A stretch of DNA of 37,861 bases. Source: Streptomyces sp. NRRL B-1347. GTDB taxonomy: Bacteria; Actinomycetota; Actinomycetes; Streptomycetales; Streptomycetaceae. The position numbers and the translations under genes were made by a program. Positions 32,737-37,861 of this stretch are shown here, in pieces; the first letter of the stretch is position 1, and each line of letters starts with the position of its first letter. The notes beneath the pieces were generated by a model that worked only from the letters and a program-made list of their open reading frames with translations, had not been told where the DNA came from and did not search any database. The stretch spans positions 1 to 37,861 of the forward strand of contig NZ_JOJM01000077.1 of assembly GCF_000720325.1 (NCBI RefSeq). The letters run 5' to 3'.

Positions 32737-32940
32737 GCCCTCAGCTTAGACGGGGCCCTCGCCGCGCCCTGAGCGCGCTCCTCGACCCCTTGTGCCACAA
32801 GGCTCTACGCGCGGAGATGGCCATTTCAGGCTCATGTATTCATACTGAAACGGCTTCTTAATGGCCAGTTGCTTTCGTATGAAGACACAAGTTCGTGCAA
32901 GCCAGGCTTATCCCGTTCAACAGAGGTCATGAGGTCCCGC
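32737..32940. promoter_or_regulatory. Divergent control region of DUF2530 and the purine permease
   Basis: About 200 bp, more AT-rich than its surroundings in its right half. It contains CCTTGTGCCACAAGG (32788-32802), a perfect 15-bp palindrome, and further right TTTCAG...CTGAAA and TTCATAC...GTATGAA inverted repeats (about 32824-32882). No purine riboswitch signature was found. These are operator-like sites without an assigned regulator. Confidence 0.5.
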
Positions 32941-34389
32941 ATGTCCCCCTCGGCCACCGCTCCGGTCGACGCCAAGCAGCCGCCCCCGAATCCCCCGCAG
33001 GGCGGGCTGGACGGGTTCTTCAAGATCACGGAGCGGGGTTCGACCCTGGCGCGGGAAGTGCGCGGCGGCTTCGCCACCTTCTTCGCGATGGCCTACATCA
33101 TCGTGCTGAACCCGATCATCCTCGGCAGCGCGAAGGACATGTACGGCCACCAGCTGGACAACAAGCAGCTGGTCACTGCCACCGTGCTGACGGCCGCGTT
33201 CACCACGCTGCTCATGGGCGTCATCGGCAACGTCCCGATCGCGCTCGCGGCCGGGCTCGGCGTGAACACCGTGGTGGCGCTCCAGCTCGCGCCCCGCATG
33301 TCCTGGCCGGACGCCATGGGCATGGTGGTGCTCGCGGGCTTCGTGGTGATGCTGCTCGTCGCCACCGGGCTCCGGGAGCGGGTGATGAGCGCGGTGCCGC
33401 TCGGCCTGCGCAAGGGCATCGCGATCGGCATCGGCCTGTTCATCATGCTGATCGGCCTCGTCGACGCGGGCTTCGTCTCGCGCATCCCGGACGCCGCGCA
33501 CACCACCGTGCCGCTCCAGCTCGGCGGCGACGGCCACCTCAACGGCTGGCCGGTCCTCGTCTTCGTCCTCGGCGTGCTGCTCACCCTCGCGCTCCTGGTG
33601 CGCAAGGTGCCGGGCGCGATCCTGCTCTCGATCGTCGTGATGACGGTCGTGGCCATGATCATCCACGCGGTCGCCGACGTGCCCTCCTGGGGCCTGACGA
33701 CCCCCGAGTGGCCCGGCAACCCGGTCGCGACCCCGGACTTCGGCCTCGTCGGTGAGATCAGCCTGTTCGGCGGCTTCGAGAAGGTCGGCGTCCTCACCGG
33801 CGTCCTCTTCGTCTTCACCGTGCTGCTCTCGTGCTTCTTCGACGCGATGGGCACGATCATGGGCATCGGCGACGAGGCCCACCTGACCGACGACAAGGGG
33901 AACTTCCCCGGCATCAACAAGGTCCTGTTCGTCGACGGCATCGCCGTCGCGGCGGGCGGCGCCTCGTCCTCGTCGGCAACCACCTGCTTCGTGGAGTCCA
34001 CGGCGGGCGTCGGCGAGGGCGCCCGGACCGGCTTCGCCAACGTCGTCACCGGCGGCCTGTTCGCGGTGGCGCTCTTCCTCACCCCGATCGCCACGATGGT
34101 GCCCTCGCAGGCGGCGACGCCCGCGCTGCTCGCGGTCGGCTTCCTGATCCTGTCCGGCTCGATCGGCCAGATCGACTGGAGCGACTACACGATCGCGATC
34201 CCGGCGTTCGTGACGATGCTGATGATGCCGTTCACGTACTCGATCACGAACGGCATCGGCATGGGCTTCATCGCCTTCACCGTCCTGCGGGTCGCGGCGG
34301 GGCGCGGGCGCGAGGTGCCGGTGGCGATGTACGTCGTCTCGGCGGTGTTCGCCTTCTACTACCTGATGCCCGCGCTCGACCTCACGTAG
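32941..34389 (+). CDS. AzgA/PbuG-type purine permease (NCS2 family)
   Basis: A 482-residue permease with 12 or more membrane helices, of the AzgA/PbuG branch that imports adenine, guanine or hypoxanthine with protons. Marks of this branch: EVRGGFATFFAMAYIIVLNP, PIALAAGLGVN, GLRKGIAIGIGLFIMLIGLVDAG, SCFFDAMGTIMGIGDEA, and SSSSATTCFVESTAGVGEGA. The ATG at 32941 is preferred over 32929 because GAGG lies 6 nt before it; the earlier ATG has only 2 nt to its purine tract. It diverges from DUF2530 and ends at a very strong hairpin. Substrate choice among purines cannot be decided. Confidence 0.9.
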   Translation: MSPSATAPVDAKQPPPNPPQGGLDGFFKITERGSTLAREVRGGFATFFAMAYIIVLNPIILGSAKDMYGHQLDNKQLVTATVLTAAFTTLLMGVIGNVPIALAAGLGVNTVVALQLAPRMSWPDAMGMVVLAGFVVMLLVATGLRERVMSAVPLGLRKGIAIGIGLFIMLIGLVDAGFVSRIPDAAHTTVPLQLGGDGHLNGWPVLVFVLGVLLTLALLVRKVPGAILLSIVVMTVVAMIIHAVADVPSWGLTTPEWPGNPVATPDFGLVGEISLFGGFEKVGVLTGVLFVFTVLLSCFFDAMGTIMGIGDEAHLTDDKGNFPGINKVLFVDGIAVAAGGASSSSATTCFVESTAGVGEGARTGFANVVTGGLFAVALFLTPIATMVPSQAATPALLAVGFLILSGSIGQIDWSDYTIAIPAFVTMLMMPFTYSITNGIGMGFIAFTVLRVAAGRGREVPVAMYVVSAVFAFYYLMPALDLT

Positions 34390-34407
34390 CGGTCGGCCGA
34401 CGCGAGC

Positions 34408-34464
34408 CCTGAGGCCGCGTGCCGCGTCCGGGTCCCGAGCCCGGGCGCGGTGCGCGGCCTCAGG
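34408..34464. terminator. Very long hairpin between permease and RHH gene
   Basis: CCTGAGGCCGCG (34408-34419) pairs with CGCGGCCTCAGG (34453-34464). After a TG/TG mismatch, CCGCGTCCGGG (34422-34432) pairs with CCCGGGCGCGG (34440-34450), with one wobble pair; the loop is 7 nt. That is a 23-bp stem. It overlaps the stop codon of the minus-strand RHH gene and should stop transcription from both sides. Confidence 0.8.
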
Positions 34465-34636
34465 CGTAGAACCTCTCTGTCTCCTCGACGGACGACTTGA
34501 ACCGTTCGTCGAAGTCATCACGGATGAGCGTCCGGACCACGTAGTCCTGGACGCTCATTCCCCTTTTGGCGGCGTGCTTCCGGAGCCGGTCGAGCAGCTC
34601 ACCGTCCATCCGCAGGCTGAGCACTGTCGATCCCAT
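34460..34636 (-). CDS. Ribbon-helix-helix (CopG/Arc-type) DNA-binding protein, 58 aa
   Basis: A short gene coding MGSTVLSLRMDGELLDRLR, then KHAAKRGMSVQDYVVRTLIR and DDFDERFKSSVEETERFYA. The pattern (beta strand STVLSLRMD, helix ELLDRLRKHAAKRG, turn, helix SVQDYVVRTLIRDDF) is a ribbon-helix-helix fold, which binds DNA as a dimer. Such proteins are repressors or antitoxins, but no toxin gene adjoins it, so a stand-alone regulator is more likely. ATG at 34636, no obvious ribosome site. Its stop codon lies inside the long hairpin. I recall close relatives in many Streptomyces at this place in the chromosome. Confidence 0.78.
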   Translation of the reverse strand: MGSTVLSLRMDGELLDRLRKHAAKRGMSVQDYVVRTLIRDDFDERFKSSVEETERFYA

Positions 34637-34780
34637 GCCCGCCAGGGTCGCCGTCCCCGGACGGGCGATGCGTGACTTTCCGAATCCGGCTCACTCGTTC
34701 GGGTGATGAAAGGGTTCCGTGCCGCGCTTCCTGGGCAGGTCCCGCGCTCACGCGCGCAAATGCGGTGGTACTTAGCCTGG

Positions 34781-34795
34781 GTAATGAGTTACTCT
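34781..34795 (+). promoter_or_regulatory. marR promoter/operator, probably leaderless
   Basis: GTAATGAGTTAC (34781-34792) and GAGTTACTC (34786-34794) are overlapping inverted repeats, and TACTCT (34790-34795) is a -10 box 7 nt before the ATG at 34803. A MarR dimer bound here would cover its own promoter, so autoregulation is likely. A TCAC...GTGA inverted repeat also lies at 34691-34705. Confidence 0.5.
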
Positions 34796-34802
34796 AAAGA
34801 CC

Positions 34803-35240
34803 ATGCCGGACCTCTCCCATGGCGACGACGCCGCCGCCGTGAACTCATTGCGCTCCGCCGTGATGCGCCTCTCCCGTCGACTCAAGCACCAGCGGGTCGA
34901 CGAGTCGCTGAGCCCCACAGAGATGTCGGTGCTCGGCACCCTCGCCCGCTGTGGCAACGCCACCCCGGGCGAGCTCGCCCGCAAGGAGCACGTACAGCCG
35001 CCGTCGATGACACGCATCGTCGCGCTCCTCGAAGCCAAGGGTCTGGTGCGGCTCGAACCGCACCCCGACGACCGCCGCCAGAAGGTGGTCACGCAGACCG
35101 AGCAGGCCGAGACCATGCTCGAGGAGAGCCGCAGAAAGCGGAACGCGTGGCTGGCGCGGATCGCCGAGGAGCTCGACGCCGACGAGTGGGCGAAGCTCCG
35201 CGACGCCGCGCCCGTCCTGGAGAAGCTGGCACACCTCTGA
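34803..35240 (+). CDS. MarR-family transcriptional regulator
   Basis: A 145-residue winged-helix protein. LRSAVMRLSRRLKHQRVDESLSPTEMSVLGTLARCGNATPGELARKEHVQPPSMTRIVALLEAKGLVRLEPHPDDRRQKVV holds the MarR recognition helix (PPSMTRIVALLEAKGLV) and the wing with its conserved D-x-R (DDRRQ). The C-terminal helices form the dimer interface. It probably represses itself and the MFS gene 88 bp downstream in response to a small molecule. The ATG at 34803 is close to the -10 box, so the message is probably leaderless. A hairpin separates it from the MFS gene. Confidence 0.9.
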   Translation: MPDLSHGDDAAAVNSLRSAVMRLSRRLKHQRVDESLSPTEMSVLGTLARCGNATPGELARKEHVQPPSMTRIVALLEAKGLVRLEPHPDDRRQKVVTQTEQAETMLEESRRKRNAWLARIAEELDADEWAKLRDAAPVLEKLAHL

Positions 35241-35259
35241 CCGACCGACCGACTGTCCG

Positions 35260-35280
35260 CACGGCCCTCTCGGGGCCGTG
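35260..35280 (+). terminator. Hairpin between marR and the MFS gene
   Basis: CACGGCCC (35260-35267) pairs with GGGCCGTG (35273-35280) around a 5-nt loop, followed by CCCTTAG. It may partly stop transcription from marR, giving less MFS message, or mark separate transcripts. Confidence 0.5.
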
Positions 35281-35328
35281 CCCTTAGGGGCCCACCCGGG
35301 ATCGGACCGCCAAAGGAGGCGACTCCCT

Positions 35329-36675
35329 TTGAGTACGGGATCCGGAGCAGACTCCGCCCCCGCACCAACCACCCTCGACAAACCCGCCCGCCCCACGAAC
35401 TCCATGTTCAGCTCGCTGCGGATCCGGAACTACCGGCTCTTCGCGGCCGGAGCCGTCGTGTCGAACACCGGCACCTGGATGGCCCGCATCACCCAGGACT
35501 GGCTGGTCCTCAGCCTCACCGGGTCCTCCGCCGCCGTCGGCATCACCACGGCCATGCAGTTCCTGCCGATGCTGCTCTTCGGCCTGTACGGCGGTGTGAT
35601 CGCCGACCGGTTCGCCAAGCGGAACCTGCTCTTCGTGACCCAGGGAGCGATGGGCATCGGCGGCCTGTTCCTGGCCGCGATGACCCTGACGGGCCACGTC
35701 CAGGTCTGGCACGTCTATGTGACGGCCTTCTTCACCGGCCTCGTGACCGTCGTCGACAACCCCGCACGCCAGTCCTTCGTCTCCGAGCTGGTCGGCCCGG
35801 ACCAGGTGCGCAACGCCGTCAGCCTGAACTCGGCCAACTTCCAGTCCGCACGCCTGATCGGCCCCGCCGTCGCGGGCATCGTCACCGCCGCGGTCGGACC
35901 CGGCTACTCCTTCCTCGCGAACGGCCTGTCCTTCCTCGCGCCGATCGCGGGTCTGCTGCTCATGCGCACCGGCGAGCTGACCCGCAGCCCGCTCGCCCCG
36001 CGCGGCGGCAAGGGCCAGCTGCGCGAGGGCCTGAACCACGTGCGCGAGCACCCCGAGCTGATCTGGCCGATCGTCCTGATCGGGTTCATCGGCACGTTCG
36101 GCTTCAACTTCCCGATCTGGCTGAGCGCGTACGCCGACGACGTCTTCCACGGCGGCTCCGGCATGTACGCGGCCTTCACCACGCTGATGGCGGCCGGTTC
36201 GCTGATCGGCGCGCTGCTCGCCGCCCGGCGCCGGACGTCCAGGCTGCGGATGCTCACCGCCACGGCGGGGCTCTTCGGCGTCGCCCTGATCGCCGTGGCC
36301 GCCGTGCCGAACGCGTACGTCTTCGCGGCGCTGCTCGTCCCCGTCGGCGCGATCGGCCTGACCGTCAACGTCACCGCGAACTCCTCGGTGCAGATGGCCA
36401 CCGACCCCGAGATGCGGGGGCGCGTGATGAGCCTGTTCATGATGGTGTTCGTGGGCGGCACCCCGTTCGGCGGGCCGCTCTTCGGCTGGCTCACCGACGC
36501 GTACGGGGTCCGCGTGAGCTTCGCGCTCGGCGGGCTCGTCGTCGCGCTGGCCTCGCTCGGCGTCGGCCTCGGCCTGGCCCGCGCGGCGAACCTGCGCCTC
36601 GAGGTGGATCTGCGGCGGGGCCGCCAGCACGTGCGCTTCGTGCCCCGCGAGGCGCAGCTCGCGCCGGCCGCCTGA
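35329..36675 (+). CDS. MFS exporter (EntS-like)
   Basis: A 448-residue MFS transporter with about 12 helices in the form of EntS-like exporters: SLRIRNYRLFAAGAVVSNTGTWM, GLYGGVIADRFAKRN (the helix 2-3 motif A with D-R-x-x-K-R), DNPARQSFVSELVG, and EMRGRVMSLFMMVFVGGTPFG. It probably exports a toxic or signalling compound. TTG at 35329 is preferred because AAGGAGG lies 9 nt upstream and no ATG is near; the next in-frame ATG is 35404, just before the conserved region. Its partner is the MarR regulator upstream. It ends at a 12-bp hairpin. Confidence 0.87.
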   Translation: MSTGSGADSAPAPTTLDKPARPTNSMFSSLRIRNYRLFAAGAVVSNTGTWMARITQDWLVLSLTGSSAAVGITTAMQFLPMLLFGLYGGVIADRFAKRNLLFVTQGAMGIGGLFLAAMTLTGHVQVWHVYVTAFFTGLVTVVDNPARQSFVSELVGPDQVRNAVSLNSANFQSARLIGPAVAGIVTAAVGPGYSFLANGLSFLAPIAGLLLMRTGELTRSPLAPRGGKGQLREGLNHVREHPELIWPIVLIGFIGTFGFNFPIWLSAYADDVFHGGSGMYAAFTTLMAAGSLIGALLAARRRTSRLRMLTATAGLFGVALIAVAAVPNAYVFAALLVPVGAIGLTVNVTANSSVQMATDPEMRGRVMSLFMMVFVGGTPFGGPLFGWLTDAYGVRVSFALGGLVVALASLGVGLGLARAANLRLEVDLRRGRQHVRFVPREAQLAPAA

Positions 36676-36682
36676 GCCGGTT

Positions 36683-36707
36683 CCCGGCCCCGGGTCCCGG
36701 GGCCGGG
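36683..36707. terminator. Hairpin between convergent MFS and GNAT genes
   Basis: CCCGGCCCCGGG and CCCGGGGCCGGG are perfect reverse complements with 1 nt between (effective loop larger), sitting in the 38-bp gap between the two stop codons. Confidence 0.7.
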
Positions 36708-36713
36708 CGGAGC

Positions 36714-37247
36714 TCAGACCCGCATCGCCAGGACCTGGCCCGGCCAGGTGCCGTCCTTCTCCGTGAACGTCTCCGTACGGACGAAACCGTTGCTCTCGTA
36801 GTACGCGACGAGCTTGCCGTCGTTGCCCGCGTAGCAGTCGACCCGCAGCAGGGACACGCCCTGCGCGCGGGTCTCGGCCACGGCGTGGGCCAGGAGCGTG
36901 CGGCCCACGCCCAGGCCCGCGAAGCGGTGGCCGGTGGCGAGGAAGTGCACGTACCGCTCGGGCTCGTCGACGGGTGCCACGTAGCCGGTGGGGCTCTCGG
37001 TGAGCATCAGCATGCCCGCGGGCTCCCCGTCCACCTCCGCGATCCACGGAGTGCCCTCGGCGACGTACTTCTCCACGAGCTCCACCACCCGCGCGTTCGC
37101 CGACAGCGGCTCGGTGCCCCACTGCTTCGTGTACCCCTGTGCCACCAGCCACTCGGCGGCGCTGTCCAGCAGACCGAGGAAGACGGGGACGTCGGCGGCG
37201 GTGCCCGTGCGCACCCGTATGGGACCGGTGTGACCTGTGCTGTTCAT
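36714..37247 (-). CDS. GNAT-family N-acetyltransferase
   Basis: A 177-residue GNAT enzyme. IRVRTGTAADVPVFLGLLDSAAEWL forms the first strand and helix, and EPAGMLMLTES the middle strands. The acetyl-CoA motif is HRFAGLGVGRTLLAHAVAETRAQG (Q/R-x-x-G-x-G/A type, here R-F-A-G-L-G-V-G). LLRVDCYAGNDGKLVAYYESNGFVR is the C-terminal motif with the catalytic Tyr region. The acceptor is unknown. ATG at 37247; its predicted -10 box TAGCCT lies 6 nt before, so the message is leaderless and shares its promoter with the divergent thpR gene. Confidence 0.87.
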   Translation of the reverse strand: MNSTGHTGPIRVRTGTAADVPVFLGLLDSAAEWLVAQGYTKQWGTEPLSANARVVELVEKYVAEGTPWIAEVDGEPAGMLMLTESPTGYVAPVDEPERYVHFLATGHRFAGLGVGRTLLAHAVAETRAQGVSLLRVDCYAGNDGKLVAYYESNGFVRTETFTEKDGTWPGQVLAMRV

Positions 37248-37252
37248 AGGGG

Positions 37253-37259
37253 CAGGCTA
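37253..37259. promoter_or_regulatory. Shared -10 element of two divergent leaderless promoters
   Basis: The two start codons are only 17 bp apart. CAGGCT (37253-37258) lies 6 nt before the rightward ATG at 37265, and TAGCCT (37259-37254, minus strand) lies 6 nt before the leftward ATG at 37247. The same bases thus serve both directions. Confidence 0.5.
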
Positions 37260-37264
37260 GCCGC

Positions 37265-37828
37265 ATGAGACTCTTCGCAGCGGTCCTTCCTCCCGAGGCG
37301 GTGGTGGCCGAACTGGCCGGGCGCGTGGACGACTTGAAGCGGCTGCCCGGCGCGGGGGCGCTGCGCTGGACCGAGCGGGCCGGGTGGCATCTGACGCTGG
37401 CGTTCTTCGGTGAGGTCGACGACGGGGTCGTGCCCGACCTCACCGCCCGGCTCGAACGGGCGGCCCGGCGCACCCCGCCCTTCCCGCTCGCGCTGCGCGG
37501 CGGCGGGCGGTTCGGGGACCGGGCGCTGTGGGCGGGCGTGGCCGGGGGCGTCGCGGAGCTGCGGCTGCTCGCGGGCCGTGCGGGGGCGGCGGGGCGCCGG
37601 GCCGGGGCCGACGTGGACACGGGGCGGGGGTTCCATCCCCATCTGACCCTGGCGCGGGCGCGGGGGGCCGCGGATCTGGTGCCCTTCGTGGAGGAGCTGT
37701 GGGGGTTCGGGGGGGTGGAGGGGGGGGTGGGGGAGCTTGTGCTGGTCCGCAGCCATCTTCCCCGGGGCGGGGTTTGTGGGGCTCGGCCTCGCTACGAGCC
37801 CTTGGCCGGGTGGGCCTTGGGCGGCTGA
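37265..37828 (+). CDS. thpR: RNA 2',3'-cyclic phosphodiesterase (ThpR/LigT family)
   Basis: A 187-residue 2H-phosphoesterase. It starts MRLFAAVLPPEAV (the family's R-L-F-x-A-x-x-P) and has both catalytic motifs, HLTLAF (H42) and HLTLAR (H126), about 84 residues apart, with FFGEVDD after the first. Such enzymes open 2',3'-cyclic phosphates on RNA ends; the biological substrate in bacteria is unclear. The C-terminus (GGVEGGVGELVLVRSHLP) is Gly-rich. The ATG at 37265 is probably leaderless and diverges from the GNAT gene. The last 33 bp of the window after its stop hold nothing recognisable. Confidence 0.9.
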   Translation: MRLFAAVLPPEAVVAELAGRVDDLKRLPGAGALRWTERAGWHLTLAFFGEVDDGVVPDLTARLERAARRTPPFPLALRGGGRFGDRALWAGVAGGVAELRLLAGRAGAAGRRAGADVDTGRGFHPHLTLARARGAADLVPFVEELWGFGGVEGGVGELVLVRSHLPRGGVCGARPRYEPLAGWALGG

Positions 37829-37861
37829 GGGGCCTCTCCCTCCCACCCACCCGTACCGCCC

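Noticed and set aside
32770..32940. Purine riboswitch in front of the permease
   Set aside because: No three-way-junction core or conserved loop sequences; only simple inverted repeats.
34691..34705. TCAC...GTGA inverted repeat as a BldD operator
   Set aside because: The gap between half-sites is longer than in BldD boxes, so no regulator can be assigned.
35284..37620. A 778-codon minus-strand frame spanning the MFS and GNAT genes
   Set aside because: It crosses two real genes in the wrong frame and has no conserved sequence.
1..37861. Genomic island, prophage or biosynthetic gene cluster
   Set aside because: No integrase, transposase, tRNA, att-like repeat, PKS or NRPS gene; base use is uniform, and most genes are core actinobacterial families.

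Overview
The window looks like a core-chromosome segment of a Streptomyces or a close relative. GC is very high, with strong G/C bias at third codon positions and many GTG starts. Several genes have a -10 box 6-7 nt before the start codon, as in leaderless transcripts. The gene content is also typical: mycothiol-linked MDMPI-fold protein, futalosine-route menaquinone genes, DUF3027/DUF2771/DUF2530 proteins and an XPB-like helicase. No rRNA, tRNA, CRISPR array, insertion sequence, phage gene or biosynthetic cluster was seen.

Layout. 1-4.9 kb: an MDMPI-family protein, then a copper locus. A secreted His-motif protein and a CopA-type ATPase diverge from two identical CsoR-like operators, followed by cutC behind a possible DasR site. 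The ATPase gene is broken: two internal deletions remove a membrane helix and the DKTGT phosphorylation site and put the CPC segment out of frame. 4.9-14.2 kb: a HelD-type RNA polymerase-recycling ATPase, a tiny unknown protein, an XPB-like helicase, a GGCT-SGNH fusion protein, a helicase-associated/WYL-like protein that often accompanies XPB in actinobacteria, and a membrane protein with a cytoplasmic N-terminal helical domain. 14.2-18.2 kb: a four-gene iron-siderophore ABC operon with every junction overlapping by 4 bp and an iron box upstream. 18.2-28.2 kb: a HAD hydrolase, a small membrane protein, a cold-shock-domain protein with a structured leader, an operon DUF2771 lipoprotein-mqnB-mqnD (menaquinone), an MFS protein, a DUF3027 protein and a 1051-residue sacsin/Hsp90-type ATPase. 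28.3-30 kb: a tandem pair of secreted paralogues. 30-37.8 kb: a CtpE-like calcium-type P-ATPase, a DUF2530 membrane protein, an AzgA/PbuG-type purine permease, a 58-residue ribbon-helix-helix protein, a MarR-MFS pair, a GNAT acetyltransferase and a ThpR/LigT phosphodiesterase sharing a 17-bp divergent promoter.

Genes that plausibly act together: the copper pair under CsoR, the iron uptake operon under an IdeR/DmdR-type repressor, mqnB with mqnD in menaquinone synthesis (steps releasing hypoxanthine and making 1,4-dihydroxy-6-naphthoate), and MarR with its MFS efflux pump. Intergenic gaps between convergent genes hold strong hairpins, several built from dispersed Streptomyces intergenic repeats. 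The strongest anomaly is the doubly deleted copper ATPase. Next are the symmetrical copper operators, the 120-residue internal duplication of the secreted copper protein, the GGCT-SGNH fusion, and the lipoprotein-mqnB coupling with a probable CTG start.
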